This document shows, piece by piece, positions 7,391 through 17,400 of a DNA stretch of 64,000 nt. This DNA comes from Algorimicrobium hallyeonense. GTDB taxonomy: Bacteria > Bacteroidota > Bacteroidia > Flavobacteriales > Flavobacteriaceae. The stretch is taken from assembly GCF_042657385.1 (NCBI RefSeq), contig NZ_JBHSLA010000001.1, positions 1,054,001 through 1,118,000 of the forward strand, read 5' to 3'. Numbering within the stretch: position 1 is the stretch's first letter; the number at the start of each line of letters is the position of its first letter. The notes below the pieces were generated by a model. That model ran no database searches, was not told the DNA's origin, and saw only the letters and a program-made list of their open reading frames with translations. The position numbers and the translations under genes were made by a program.

Positions 7391-10051
7391 TTAGTTTATA
7401 CTATCTTTTTTCTTCTTATTTTTATTCAATAAACCGCCTAAAATATTTTTAATAGCATCTTCAGCTTTAGGTGTTTCTGTTTTAGTTGAGTCTGTTACAA
7501 CGCCTGTGCTATCAGTTGATGTGGTATTCTCACTGTTATTGTTGTTGGTGTTGTTTCCGCCTGTTAAACCACCTAAAAGATCTTTAATGGCATCTGTGCC
7601 TTGGTTAATTAATTTTTGCTTTTCAATTTCTATTAATTGTTGCGTTAGTTTGGTAACACTAGATGATAAATCAGTCGAAATTTTAGGGTTTTTAAAAGTT
7701 CCTTTCATATTAGCTGTTACAGGAATGCTAATTTTGTTGACTTCGGGATCGTTAATTTTTCCGATTAAGCGATTAATATCACTTCCTAAATATTTTGCAG
7801 GTACATCAAACGCCAAATCGTAATTCATGGTTTGATCAAATCCATGACTTCCACCAATGGCAATATCAATATCCTTATATTTTAGCATAAAAGGCTTAAT
7901 ATTTACTTGACCATCATCAAACGTTAAATTCGTTTTTAAATCATTTAAATCTAATTTATCAAAATCTATAAAATTCAATTGATTATCTAAAGCATTTAAT
8001 AAGGGACTGCTTTCAATATTTGTTTTTGTCGCTAATAATTCCGCAAAAGCATTACCCGTAACCGAACTTAAAATAGGTGAAAACGAGCTATCTAAATTAC
8101 CATTTAATACAATATTTGTATTTAATTTTCCTTCAAAAATCTTGGCAATTGGTGCCAATGCTTTTAATAAATCTAATGTGTTGAAGGACTCCGTAATATC
8201 AAATGCATTAGCATTCAATTTTAAATTAAAATTGGGTGTATCTTTTTGGGTGTTAACATCTCCTGAAACGGCTAAAGTACCATCAAATAAATTGGTTGTT
8301 AAATTATTTAATGTAGCTACTTGATCCTTAATTGCTAGTTTTCCTTTGGTGTTTTTCAGCGTAAGATTGTCATAAATTACAGTATTAACATCAGCATTAA
8401 TGGTGCAATCTAAAAATGCTGGAATTTTAAGAGGAACGCTAGCATCTGTTGTTTTTTTAGTTTCACCTTCCACTTCACCGTCATCAGCCACCATAAAGTC
8501 GCTTATATTAAAGGTGTTTGATGTCATATTAAAGTTTCCTTGTAGTTTTTTGTCACTTAAAAGAAAACCTAATAAATTGGTAATTGTTCCCGTAGCATTT
8601 ATATCACTTTGACCAGATTTAGCCTCAAATTTATTCAGCATTACAAGGCCTGTTTGAAAGGTTAAATCTGCATTTGAAATATTAATAGGATTTACAATAT
8701 CTTCAGAAGCATATACAAAGTCACTAACCTGAACGCTACCATTACTTTTTATGCGTTGATAGGCGTTGGTTTCAATGGCGTTCATATCAAAAGCCGTATT
8801 AATCTTGGCTTTTAAAATCCCGCTTAATTCATTGTCCAATTCAATGGGATAGGCTTTAGTAATATTGGCCAGATTTAAAATACCATCAATATAGGCGCTC
8901 ACCGTCATGTTTTCGGTTAAATTTCGTAGCGTACCAGATGCATTAAATTGGTCATTATCTATTTTAAAATTTAAGGTGCTAATGTCTACGTATGTATCTT
9001 CAGATTTTCCTGTTGTATTTTTAATGCTGGTGTTAATATTAATATTATCAACACGTTTTGGTAGTTCCGGATATTTAAATGACGCATTATTGGATAGGAT
9101 ATTTATGTCCATTTGCGGAACCGTTTCTTCAGAAATCAACCCGTTTATACGACCGGTTAATTTAAAATTACCAGTTGTTTCTACATTGGCAATGTCTTTG
9201 GAATATGTTTTAGGAATAACGGCTAAAAATTCTTTAAAATCAGAGCCTGGATTTTCAAAAGTAATGTCTAATTCTTGACCGTCTTCTAATTGTTTGAAGT
9301 AACCTTGAAACTCCAAAGGCAATTTATTTATATAAGCTTTATTCTCCTTAAATGTGTATGTGTTGTTCGGTAAATCCAAACCAATTATAGCGTCTAATTT
9401 TAAGGTGTTATTACTTAAATATTCGGTGCTATCCATGTTTAGCGTAACTCGAGCTGACGTTTTTGTATCTAATTCCGAAACATTTCCCGAAAATGTACCT
9501 TGTCCAGAATGATTTAATTCTGTAATATAAAAAATGGTGTTGGCTCCTTCGTCTATATAAGTTAATGCACTATCGTCAATGCTATAATCTTGCACATCTA
9601 ATGTAAAACTGTTACTGGGCTCTACATCTGCTTGTTTACTATCAGACTCCTTCACAATATCGTAGTTGGTTTGCCCTATTTCATTCGTTTTTAGGACAAT
9701 TAAAGCTTCATCAATATTAAATTTATTGATAACTACAGGTCCATCGCTTGGTTTTTTGAAAAGCTCCTTAATGGACATGGTTAAGGATATCGATTTGATA
9801 GACGCTAATTTTTCATCTTTAAAAGGTGCGAAATTGGTAATTTCTAAATCGCTAACATCTACTTGAGCTTGTGGAAAACTTCTAATAAAGCTTAAATTAA
9901 TATCGCTAAACTCTACGTTGGCATTCACATTGTTATTAATGGTGTTCTTAACAATGTCCTTAATTTTTCCTTGGAAAACAAAAGGTATAGCTATCAGTAA
10001 TAGAATAATAACGAGTAGTGTAATTCCAATAATTTTGAAAACTTTTTTCAT
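7391..10051 (-). CDS. Large AsmA-family protein (inner-membrane anchored, periplasmic)
   Basis: An 886-residue protein with one N-terminal membrane anchor at about residues 4-27 and a long periplasmic body of beta-rich AsmA/DUF748-type repeats. The early segment (VEFSDINLSFIRSFPQAQV) and the late segment (DIAIGGSHGFDQTMNYDLAFDVP) are typical of flavobacterial AsmA C-terminal-domain proteins. The last 70 residues are low-complexity, rich in Asn, Thr, Ser and Lys. AsmA-like proteins in Gram-negative bacteria form hydrophobic grooves thought to carry phospholipids between membranes; this role here is inferred from the family. It is a monocistronic-looking gene. Confidence 0.85.
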   Translation of the reverse strand: MKKVFKIIGITLLVIILLLIAIPFVFQGKIKDIVKNTINNNVNANVEFSDINLSFIRSFPQAQVDVSDLEITNFAPFKDEKLASIKSISLTMSIKELFKKPSDGPVVINKFNIDEALIVLKTNEIGQTNYDIVKESDSKQADVEPSNSFTLDVQDYSIDDSALTYIDEGANTIFYITELNHSGQGTFSGNVSELDTKTSARVTLNMDSTEYLSNNTLKLDAIIGLDLPNNTYTFKENKAYINKLPLEFQGYFKQLEDGQELDITFENPGSDFKEFLAVIPKTYSKDIANVETTGNFKLTGRINGLISEETVPQMDINILSNNASFKYPELPKRVDNININTSIKNTTGKSEDTYVDISTLNFKIDNDQFNASGTLRNLTENMTVSAYIDGILNLANITKAYPIELDNELSGILKAKINTAFDMNAIETNAYQRIKSNGSVQVSDFVYASEDIVNPINISNADLTFQTGLVMLNKFEAKSGQSDINATGTITNLLGFLLSDKKLQGNFNMTSNTFNISDFMVADDGEVEGETKKTTDASVPLKIPAFLDCTINADVNTVIYDNLTLKNTKGKLAIKDQVATLNNLTTNLFDGTLAVSGDVNTQKDTPNFNLKLNANAFDITESFNTLDLLKALAPIAKIFEGKLNTNIVLNGNLDSSFSPILSSVTGNAFAELLATKTNIESSPLLNALDNQLNFIDFDKLDLNDLKTNLTFDDGQVNIKPFMLKYKDIDIAIGGSHGFDQTMNYDLAFDVPAKYLGSDINRLIGKINDPEVNKISIPVTANMKGTFKNPKISTDLSSSVTKLTQQLIEIEKQKLINQGTDAIKDLLGGLTGGNNTNNNNSENTTSTDSTGVVTDSTKTETPKAEDAIKNILGGLLNKNKKKKDSIN

Positions 10052-10395
10052 AAAAATTTTTAAGTGATGGGTTTGTAAGGATATACGTATAAATTATATG
10101 AAAGGTTGCTGAAAACCAAAAGTTTAATATAATTTTAATACTTATAGTGGCTTTTTTGCTGGCCTTGAAAAATAATTCATGCTAGGACAAAGATACATCC
10201 AAATTTAAATAGAACGTATTCCTATTGCTATATAAATTGACGCAATACATATTAAAATTGACATGGTGAAGCGAGTTTAGAGACGTAAAAATTTACAGTC
10301 CTCATCCAATCTTTTAACATCAGGAATTTTTGTGAATAAAAAGGTGTGGCAATTTTAAACTTTTAGAATTTCTTTTAGTTATTTTGGCATCTATT
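10052..10395. other. Intergenic spacer of 344 bases between divergent genes
   Basis: AT-rich spacer between the AsmA-like gene and folK-dNK. It must hold both promoters, but no full TTG/TAnnTTTG pair stands out, and I see no RNA gene or repeat in it. Confidence 0.5.
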
Positions 10396-11541
10396 ATGAC
10401 CCAACCAAACACCGTTTACATATCATTAGGAAGTAATCAAGGCGACCGTTTAAAGCACTTGCAAGACGCAGTAGATGTAATTTACAAGCGTGTGGGTAAG
10501 GTGCAGATGATTGCTAAGGTTTATAATACACCTGCTTTAGGTTTTGAAGGCCCTGATTTTTTAAATACCTGTATCATTGTTAAAACGGATTATTCGGTTG
10601 AAACGGTTTTGGAAGATTTACAACGGATAGAAACAGAAATGGGACGCGTTCGGACAGAAAACGCAGCCTATGAATCCCGAAGTATTGATTTGGATATCTT
10701 GCTTTATAACCACGCCATAATTCATACCCCAACTTTAATGGTTCCGCATCCACAAATGGCTAACAGACGTTTTGTATTGCAACCATTGCATGATATTGCC
10801 TTAAAAGAAAAACACCCAACCTTACATAAAACCATTGCTGAACTATTGGAGATTTGCGAAGATAAAAGTACGATAGAACCTATTAATATCTGGTTAAAAA
10901 ACCCGAGTAAAAAATATAACCTTTCCAACTATAATTATATTGCTATTGAAGGAAATATAGGTGCTGGAAAAACGAGTTTGGCCACGATGATTTCAACTGA
11001 TTTTAATGCGAAATTGGTTTTGGAGCGCTTTGCCGATAATCCGTTTTTGCCCAAGTTTTATGAAGATGCTAAACGGTATGCATTTACGTTAGAAATGAGT
11101 TTCCTAGCCGATAGATATCAGCAAATTAGTGACGACTTGTCGCAATTAGATTTATTTAAAGATTTTATAGTTAGCGATTATGATATTTATAAATCCTTGA
11201 TTTTTTCGAAAATCACCCTTCCAGAAGATGAATTCAAGCTGTATAGACGTTTGTTTTATTTAATGTATAAAGATATTGCCAAACCTGAATTGTATATTTA
11301 TCTCTATCAAAATACACAGCGACTTCAAGAAAACATCAGAAAGCGTGGACGTGATTATGAGCAAAATATTCAGGATGATTATCTGGAGAAAATTAATGCA
11401 GGCTATTTAAATTTCTTAAAAAATCAAGAGGAATTAAACGTGAAAATTATTGATATTTCCAATCGGGATTTTGTAAATAGTCGTGAGGATTATTTATGGA
11501 TTTTGAATGAAATTGCTTCCGTGGTGCCGAAAGTAGACTAA
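10396..11541 (+). CDS. folK: Fused HPPK (FolK) and deoxynucleoside kinase
   Basis: One chain of 381 residues holds two enzymes. Residues 1 to about 160 are 6-hydroxymethyl-dihydropterin pyrophosphokinase: it opens with VYISLGSNQGDR and has the ESRSIDLDILLY motif near 92-104, and catalyses the pyrophosphoryl transfer preceding dihydropteroate synthesis. From about residue 180 a P-loop kinase of the deoxynucleoside kinase family begins, with Walker A GNIGAGKTS at 186-194, an ERF-type motif (LERFADNPFL) and the lid RKRGRDYEQ. I chose the ATG at 10396; the frame extends four codons further to a TTG, but the family starts at MTQPNTVYISLG. A separate dNK gene lies at 49.8 kb. Confidence 0.92.
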   Translation: MTQPNTVYISLGSNQGDRLKHLQDAVDVIYKRVGKVQMIAKVYNTPALGFEGPDFLNTCIIVKTDYSVETVLEDLQRIETEMGRVRTENAAYESRSIDLDILLYNHAIIHTPTLMVPHPQMANRRFVLQPLHDIALKEKHPTLHKTIAELLEICEDKSTIEPINIWLKNPSKKYNLSNYNYIAIEGNIGAGKTSLATMISTDFNAKLVLERFADNPFLPKFYEDAKRYAFTLEMSFLADRYQQISDDLSQLDLFKDFIVSDYDIYKSLIFSKITLPEDEFKLYRRLFYLMYKDIAKPELYIYLYQNTQRLQENIRKRGRDYEQNIQDDYLEKINAGYLNFLKNQEELNVKIIDISNRDFVNSREDYLWILNEIASVVPKVD

Positions 11542-11573
11542 TAGCTTCTGTATAAAGTGTGGTTATCTTAAAA

Positions 11574-11601
11574 GAGATTCTGCGCTACGCTCTGAATGAC
11601 A
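11574..11601. repeat. Short intergenic dyad, flavobacterial interspersed repeat type
   Basis: The spacer between folK-dNK and the next gene contains ATTCTGCG-CTA-CGC followed by TCTGAAT, an imperfect dyad. Its octamer GCTACGCT (11584-11591) is the reverse complement of AGCGTAGC inside the dyad at 57418-57440, suggesting a related repeat family. Only one copy of this exact form is in the window. Confidence 0.35.
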
Positions 11602-11639
11602 CGATTATATCATGAAGTAATACACTAAACGCTAAAAAT

Positions 11640-12119
11640 ATGGACTACCAAAAAGTAACAACCAAGGACATCCTAATTATTGGCAATAAAGCTAATTTGT
11701 CTTTTAGAACTAATGGCGAAGGAACAGGGAGTTTAGCCAGACAATTTATGCCGCGATTACAGGAAATTACCAATCGGGTTGGAACCTATAGTTTTTCTAT
11801 TCAGAAGTATAATACCTTCGATATAAAAACCATGACGCCCGAAACCCGTTTTGAAAAGTGGATAGGTGTTGCCGTATCAGACCTAAATTCAATTCCAGAA
11901 AATATGGAATCGTTAATTATTCCAGGAGGCGATTTTTTGGTGTTTCCATTTCAAGGTTCTGTGTCCAATTTTATAGAATTTTGGCAACAACTCCATAACG
12001 AATGGTTGCCAAATTCAATATATCAATTAGATAACAGACCACATTTTGAAAAACTTCCAGCTAGTTATAATCCAATGCGTGTTGACAACCAAGAGGAAAT
12101 TTGGATACCTATTAAATAA
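11640..12119 (+). CDS. GyrI-like / AraC effector-binding domain protein
   Basis: A stand-alone 159-residue domain with the look of the GyrI-like small-molecule-binding fold: the WIGVAVSDLNSIPENMESLIIPGGDFLVFPFQG region followed by WLPNSIYQLDNRPHFEKLP. These domains bind hydrophobic or cationic ligands either as the C-terminus of AraC-type regulators or alone. No DNA-binding domain is attached here. It starts 98 bases after the folK-dNK stop and is convergent with the next gene, whose stop is only 6 bases away. The ligand is unknown. Confidence 0.7.
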   Translation: MDYQKVTTKDILIIGNKANLSFRTNGEGTGSLARQFMPRLQEITNRVGTYSFSIQKYNTFDIKTMTPETRFEKWIGVAVSDLNSIPENMESLIIPGGDFLVFPFQGSVSNFIEFWQQLHNEWLPNSIYQLDNRPHFEKLPASYNPMRVDNQEEIWIPIK

Positions 12120-12125
12120 GATGTT

Positions 12126-12959
12126 TTAGCAACCATCAGCCAAGCCAAACGACAACACAAGCACATCTTCCATGATTTCATTATTAGCATTTTTGGCAGG
12201 AATCCAACTTCCAGGAATTTGCTTTACCAGTTCTATAAGATTGGTGTCTATTTCAGGGTAATTGGTGGTTCTATCAAGCGTTATATTAGTAATGGTGCCA
12301 TTTTTAGTAATGGTAAAGGATACTTTTACAGCCTGGATTTTTTTTGCATCTATAAAATATGTGTTTTCTAGTTTGTTGGCTTCAATATAGGTCATTAATG
12401 CTTTATAGCCATCTGCATATGTTGCTTTAGTCTCTGGAACAACGGTGTAATGTGGTCCAAAATGAGGCGCTTCATTTTTGTAAATCATCGCGTTTGCTTT
12501 GATGTAATTTACACGAAATAAAAAGTGTTCTGAATAATCCATAGATTTTAGTAAATCCTTTTGAGAATCACTCAATGCTTCCGAATCTCCATAGGCACGA
12601 ATCTCCGTTTGAATATCGTTTTTAATAAGGATAACTTCTGTACTATTTATATGTGCTATGTTTCGTGAATCTTTCTCTGGAATAAAATCATGAATGGTTG
12701 TTGCCTTGGTCATGTTACTTTTTGTAATGGATTCAAAACGACTATCAATATTATATGCAAACACTAATGGTTTATTAGCGTCACGCTTTAAAGCAGGTTC
12801 CGTTTCTGGAATTTCTTCTTGTACAGATTCCTTGACGGTTTCATGTATAGCAACAAGATCGGTTTGGTCTAATGTGTCTTGATTCCAATTTATAAAACTA
12901 AAAGCTCCAAGACTTAAAAGGACTAAAGCAATACTGAATAGGGGGAGAGGTTTTTTCAT
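12126..12959 (-). CDS. Hypothetical envelope protein with TonB C-terminal-like domain
   Basis: A 277-residue protein with an N-terminal hydrophobic segment (about residues 5-24) that serves as signal or anchor, then an acidic linker rich in Glu, and a C-terminal region of roughly 90 residues (from AVKVSFTITKNGTITNITLDRTT to the end) with the pattern of TonB C-terminal domains. It ends in Cys. The middle 100 residues are not recognised. It stands alone, convergent with the GyrI-like gene. It may interact with outer-membrane receptors, but no exbBD genes are near. Confidence 0.55.
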   Translation of the reverse strand: MKKPLPLFSIALVLLSLGAFSFINWNQDTLDQTDLVAIHETVKESVQEEIPETEPALKRDANKPLVFAYNIDSRFESITKSNMTKATTIHDFIPEKDSRNIAHINSTEVILIKNDIQTEIRAYGDSEALSDSQKDLLKSMDYSEHFLFRVNYIKANAMIYKNEAPHFGPHYTVVPETKATYADGYKALMTYIEANKLENTYFIDAKKIQAVKVSFTITKNGTITNITLDRTTNYPEIDTNLIELVKQIPGSWIPAKNANNEIMEDVLVLSFGLADGC

Positions 12960-13167
12960 GATTTATTTAATTTGTTTTCCAAATGTAGATCATGACCAAG
13001 CTTTATCACGAATTATAAATGTAAAAAAAGTGTCAAATTTGTGTGAATGGGTTGTAGTTATTAAGCTTAAAAGAAGTTTCTATCCTTTATTGTTGTAATC
13101 AGAAATCGTTAAAATGTATAATATGTTTTAAGAGATAAATATCGTTTGCAATAAAAGTTAGATGCAC

Positions 13168-13590
13168 TTATTTAAGCCAACCCTTTTTTTTAGCTTTTTT
13201 ACTATATACATAAAGAAAACCAGCAACTAAAATTACCAACAAAGGAATAATAATAGAAAATACGATGGATTGTTTTTTAATGTCAAAAACAAATAACCAA
13301 TACAATTCTATAGAAATCAAGGTAACTAATGCTATAACAAAAAATGTAACTGCAATTTTTTTTCTCATAAAAAGCATAAAGCTTCCTAGCATTTCAGAAA
13401 ACAGTGCAATTAAAAACACAATGCCATACCAAAACGGTAATGATTGGATTCTTTCAAATTCTTCAATCGTAGAATTTTCCTGTAGGAAATCTAATTCAAT
13501 GGAACTAAAATAAATCTCAAGGAGGTTCCATACAATAGAAAAAATAGCGACTACCCAAAAGGAAGTTGGTGGTTTAACGTTTTTTATCAT
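13168..13590 (-). CDS. Small four-helix membrane protein of unknown function
   Basis: A 140-residue protein with four predicted membrane helices, at about residues 10-27, 50-72, 78-100 and 105-128, ending in a lysine-rich tail (SKKAKKKGWLK). The start PTSFWVVAIFSIVWNLLE followed by a periplasmic loop is typical of a family of small flavobacterial membrane proteins. I do not recognise a function. Spacers of about 200 bases on each side contain no other gene that I can support. Confidence 0.6.
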   Translation of the reverse strand: MIKNVKPPTSFWVVAIFSIVWNLLEIYFSSIELDFLQENSTIEEFERIQSLPFWYGIVFLIALFSEMLGSFMLFMRKKIAVTFFVIALVTLISIELYWLFVFDIKKQSIVFSIIIPLLVILVAGFLYVYSKKAKKKGWLK

Positions 13591-13818
13591 AACCTACAAT
13601 TATAATTCTGTAAGTAAGATAGGGAATTATGTTGTGTTTTGTTAGTATTACGTCAGATTCTAAATATAAAAAATAAATATTTATAGCTGTGACATAGGTT
13701 TCAGTGGCTGGTTTTTTACTAAAAAAAGGCCAAGCGCTAATATTTTGTTCTATTATAAGTGTTTACTAAACAATAGCAGATGTTTGAATTCAAATAAATT
13801 GTTTTTGAAACTGCTTAT

Positions 13819-14352
13819 TTAATATTTTTTCATTTTACTAAACACATCCCATATAACCAAACCACAACTCACAGAAATATTTAAGGAGTGCTTGGTGCCA
13901 AATTGTGGAATTTCCAAAACCACATCACTCGCACTTACCACTTGTTGCGCTACGCCTTTTACTTCGTTTCCAAAAACGAGTGCATATCTGGTGTCGGGTT
14001 TCGGGTTGAAATTGTGCAACATGGTGGCATTTTCAGCTTGCTCAATGGCGCAGATTTGCACATTTTCATTTTGCAATTTGGAAATCACATCTAGCGTGTT
14101 TTCGGCATATTCCCAAGCAACCGTATCGGTACTTCCTAAAGCGGTTTTATGAATATCTTTATGCGGTGGTTGTGCGGTAATGCCACACAAGTAAATTTTT
14201 TCAATTAGAAAGGCATCAGCAGTTCTAAAAACAGAACCTATATTATTCAGACTTCTAATATTATCTAAAATAATAATAATAGGTGTTTTTTTGGTGTCTT
14301 TAAATTCGTCAACACTCAATCGGTCTAACTCGCTATTTTTTAACTTTCGCAT
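13819..14352 (-). CDS. TrmH/SpoU-family RNA methyltransferase
   Basis: A 177-residue SPOUT-class methyltransferase. Motif 1 is NNIGSVFRTAD at residues 36-46, motif 2 is LVFGNEVKGV, and motif 3 is HSLNISVSCGLVIWD. These form the trefoil-knot SAM site; the motif 1 Asn-Arg pair marks 2'-O-ribose methylation of tRNA or rRNA. It lacks the N-terminal substrate-binding extension of RlmB/TrmH, so it is a short member, and the target nucleotide cannot be predicted. It is divergent from mutS. Confidence 0.85.
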   Translation of the reverse strand: MRKLKNSELDRLSVDEFKDTKKTPIIIILDNIRSLNNIGSVFRTADAFLIEKIYLCGITAQPPHKDIHKTALGSTDTVAWEYAENTLDVISKLQNENVQICAIEQAENATMLHNFNPKPDTRYALVFGNEVKGVAQQVVSASDVVLEIPQFGTKHSLNISVSCGLVIWDVFSKMKKY

Positions 14353-14473
14353 ATTTTATTTTGTGATAATTGTAAATAACTTATAGAAACTTGGCTTTAA
14401 AAACCTTAAATAAATAAGTACTTTAGCAATCCTATAACTTGGGCAAAAGTAACACATAAAAATTAGTTAAACG

Positions 14474-17089
14474 TTGGCAAAAAAAGCAAAAAAGGAAACA
14501 CCGTTAATGAAACAGTATAATGCTATCAAGGTGAAATATCCTGATGCTTTATTATTATTTCGTGTGGGCGATTTTTATGAAACCTTTGGAGAGGATGCCA
14601 TTAAAACGGCTGGGATTCTTGGCATTATTTTAACCAAACGTGGTGCAGGAAGCGAAAGCGAAATAGAACTAGCCGGCTTTCCACACCATTCCTTAAACAC
14701 CTATTTACCTAAACTGGTAAAAGCTGGCGAGCGTGTGGCTATTTGTGATCAGCTTGAAGACCCAAAACTCACCAAAAATATTGTAAAACGTGGTGTTACA
14801 GAATTGGTAACGCCAGGTGTAGCTTTAAATGATGAGGTGCTAAAATCCAAATCCAATAACTTTTTATGTTCCGTGTATTTTGGGAAACTACATATTGGTA
14901 TTTCGTTTTTAGATATTTCTACAGGCGAATTTTTAACCTCTCAAGGAAATGCCGAGTATATTGATAAATTACTTCAGAATTTTAATCCAAGTGAAATATT
15001 AGTTTCTAAACAAAAGCGCATGCTTTTTAATGACACTTTTGGTCCTGATTTTCATACGTATTATCTAGAGGATTGGGTATATCAAACCGATTATACTCAT
15101 GAAACACTTATAAAACATTTCGATACTAAAACGTTAAAAGGTTTTGGTATAGAAGATTTAAATGAAGGGATTATTGCTTCGGGTGCCATTTTGCATTACC
15201 TAGCCGAAACCCAACACAATAAATTACAACACATAACGGCTATTAGTAGGATTGCCGAAAATGATTATGTGTGGATGGACCGGTTTACCATGAGAAATCT
15301 GGAGCTATATCATTCTACCAACACTAATGCGGTTACGTTATTGCAGGTTATTGATAAAACCATTTCCCCTATGGGAGGACGGTTATTAAAACGCTGGTTG
15401 GCATTGCCATTAAAGGATGTGGCTAAAATTAAGCAACGTCATGAGGTGGTTGATTTTTTGAGTAACAATAAACCCATTCTACATAAAATACAAAACCACA
15501 TCAAGCAAATTGGCGATTTAGAACGACTGATTTCAAAAATTGCGACAAGTAAAGTAAATCCTCGAGAGGTTATTCAACTTAAAAATTCTTTAGAAGCTAT
15601 TGTGCCAATTAAAGAAATAGCGTCAAGTTGTAATAATGATGCTTTGAAAGTCATTGGAGATACACTTCAAAGTTGTGAGGTGTTGCGCCATAAAATTTCC
15701 GAAACCTTAAATGAAGATGCACCTGTAAATGTGCTAAAAGGTTTTACTATTGCCAACGGTTTTTCGGAAGAGTTGGATGAGCTTCGTGGTTTGTCTAAAT
15801 CAGGGAAGAGTTATTTAGATAACATGCTAAAACGTGAAAGTGAACGTACTGGAATTACCTCACTTAAAATAGCATCTAATAACGTGTTTGGTTACTATAT
15901 TGAAGTCCGTAATACACATAAAGACAAAGTTCCTGAAGAATGGATTCGGAAACAAACATTAGTAAATGCGGAGCGTTATATAACCGAAGAACTCAAAGAA
16001 TACGAAAGTAAAATATTAGGGGCGGAAGAACGTATTTTAGCCATTGAGCAACAGCTGTTTGCCGATTTAATCCAATGGATGACACAGTATATTAAACCGG
16101 TTCAACAGAATGCCTTTTTAATTGGACAGTTAGATTGTCTTTGTGGTTTTGCACAACTGGCAATGGATAATAATTATGTGTATCCTGTAATTGATGATTC
16201 TTTCGAATTAGAAATAAAAGACGGTCGTCATCCAGTCATTGAAAAACAACTACCACCAAGCGAAGCCTATATTGCTAACGATGTGTATTTGGATCGTGTT
16301 AAGCAACAAATGATTATGATTACAGGACCCAATATGTCTGGTAAATCGGCAATTTTACGTCAAACGGCACTTATTGTTTTGTTAGCACAAACGGGAAGTT
16401 TTGTTCCAGCAAAAGCGGCCAGAATTGGTTTAGTGGATAAGATTTTTACGCGTGTTGGCGCTTCAGATAATATTTCTATGGGTGAATCAACCTTTATGGT
16501 TGAAATGAATGAGACAGCTTCCATTTTAAATAACCTATCAGAACGTAGTTTGGTGTTGTTAGATGAAATTGGTCGAGGCACGAGCACCTATGATGGCATT
16601 TCCATAGCTTGGGCCATTAGTGAATACCTGCATGAACATCCTGCGAAAGCAAAAACCTTATTCGCAACGCATTATCATGAGTTGAATGAAATGACTGAAA
16701 CATTTGATCGGATTAAGAACTATAATGTATCGGTAAAAGAATTGAAAGACAATGTTTTGTTTTTACGAAAACTGGTTCCAGGCGGTAGTGAGCATAGTTT
16801 TGGAATTCATGTAGCAAAAATGGCAGGTATGCCACAACAGGTTTTACATAGAGCAAATAAGATTTTAAAGAAGCTTGAAAAATCACATTCTAGCGAAGAA
16901 TTGACAGATAAAGTGAAAAGTTTGAAAGATGATGAGATGCAATTGAGTTTTTTCAATTTAGACGATCCCTTATTAGAAAATATCAAAGAAGAAATATTAC
17001 ATATTGATATTGATACACTTACGCCTGTAGAAGCGCTCATGAAACTGAACGAAATTAAGCGCATGTTGGTCAAGAAAAAGCAGGCTTAA
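14474..17089 (+). CDS. mutS: DNA mismatch repair protein MutS
   Basis: An 871-residue MutS1-type protein. The N-terminal mismatch-binding domain has the family FYE-type motif (VGDFYETFGEDA) near residue 32. Walker A GPNMSGKS is at about 618-625, followed by the DNISMGESTFMVEM and LLDEIGRGTSTYDG motifs. The start is a TTG, giving MAKKAKKETPLMKQYN, the usual N-terminus in the family; no suitable ATG lies upstream. A MutL gene is not in the window. The tRNA-Gly and tRNA-Leu genes follow on the same strand. Confidence 0.96.
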   Translation: MAKKAKKETPLMKQYNAIKVKYPDALLLFRVGDFYETFGEDAIKTAGILGIILTKRGAGSESEIELAGFPHHSLNTYLPKLVKAGERVAICDQLEDPKLTKNIVKRGVTELVTPGVALNDEVLKSKSNNFLCSVYFGKLHIGISFLDISTGEFLTSQGNAEYIDKLLQNFNPSEILVSKQKRMLFNDTFGPDFHTYYLEDWVYQTDYTHETLIKHFDTKTLKGFGIEDLNEGIIASGAILHYLAETQHNKLQHITAISRIAENDYVWMDRFTMRNLELYHSTNTNAVTLLQVIDKTISPMGGRLLKRWLALPLKDVAKIKQRHEVVDFLSNNKPILHKIQNHIKQIGDLERLISKIATSKVNPREVIQLKNSLEAIVPIKEIASSCNNDALKVIGDTLQSCEVLRHKISETLNEDAPVNVLKGFTIANGFSEELDELRGLSKSGKSYLDNMLKRESERTGITSLKIASNNVFGYYIEVRNTHKDKVPEEWIRKQTLVNAERYITEELKEYESKILGAEERILAIEQQLFADLIQWMTQYIKPVQQNAFLIGQLDCLCGFAQLAMDNNYVYPVIDDSFELEIKDGRHPVIEKQLPPSEAYIANDVYLDRVKQQMIMITGPNMSGKSAILRQTALIVLLAQTGSFVPAKAARIGLVDKIFTRVGASDNISMGESTFMVEMNETASILNNLSERSLVLLDEIGRGTSTYDGISIAWAISEYLHEHPAKAKTLFATHYHELNEMTETFDRIKNYNVSVKELKDNVLFLRKLVPGGSEHSFGIHVAKMAGMPQQVLHRANKILKKLEKSHSSEELTDKVKSLKDDEMQLSFFNLDDPLLENIKEEILHIDIDTLTPVEALMKLNEIKRMLVKKKQA

Positions 17090-17118
17090 AATAAATTGCA
17101 TTATTTTTCAAAAAAGGC

Positions 17119-17148
17119 TTTGCAATTCATATAAATATTTTAAATTTG
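17119..17148 (+). promoter_or_regulatory. Promoter of the tRNA-Gly/tRNA-Leu unit
   Basis: TTTG at 17119-17122, 18 bases, then TAAATTTG at 17141-17148, a full -33/-7 match. It lies about 60 bases before tRNA-Gly. Confidence 0.6.
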
Positions 17149-17207
17149 CAACCGCAATAAGCAATATTGCACGCTTACTTCATGTAGGCACGTTCATTAA
17201 AAAATTT

Positions 17208-17279
17208 GCGAAAGTAGCTCAGGGGTAGAGCATCACCTTGCCAAGGTGGAGGTCGCGGGTTCAAATCCCGTCTTTCGCT
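17208..17279 (+). tRNA. tRNA-Gly (GCC)
   Basis: 72 bases with a 7-bp acceptor stem GCGAAAG/CTTTCGC, D-arm GTAGCTC-AGGGGTA-GAGC, an anticodon loop TTGCCAA with GCC at 17240-17242, and a T-arm GCGGGTTCAAATCCCGT. The discriminator base is T. The CCA end is not encoded. It is transcribed together with tRNA-Leu 30 bases downstream. Confidence 0.97.
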
Positions 17280-17309
17280 CTGAAAACTTTTTTAAAGATA
17301 AATTCCAAT

Positions 17310-17393
17310 GCTGAAGTGGTGGAATTGGTAGACACGTTGGACTTAAAATCCAATGTCCATTAGGACGTACGGGTTCAAGTCCCGTCTTCAGTA
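17310..17393 (+). tRNA. tRNA-Leu (TAA)
   Basis: 84 bases, class II tRNA with a long variable arm (TGTCCATTAGGACGT). The acceptor stem GCTGAAG pairs with CTTCAGT, with a G-T first pair. The anticodon loop is CTTAAAA with TAA at 17344-17346, and the T-arm is ACGGGTTCAAGTCCCGT. The discriminator is A. It is followed at once by a terminator and the nested hairpin element. Confidence 0.97.
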
Positions 17394-17400
17394 CAGATGA

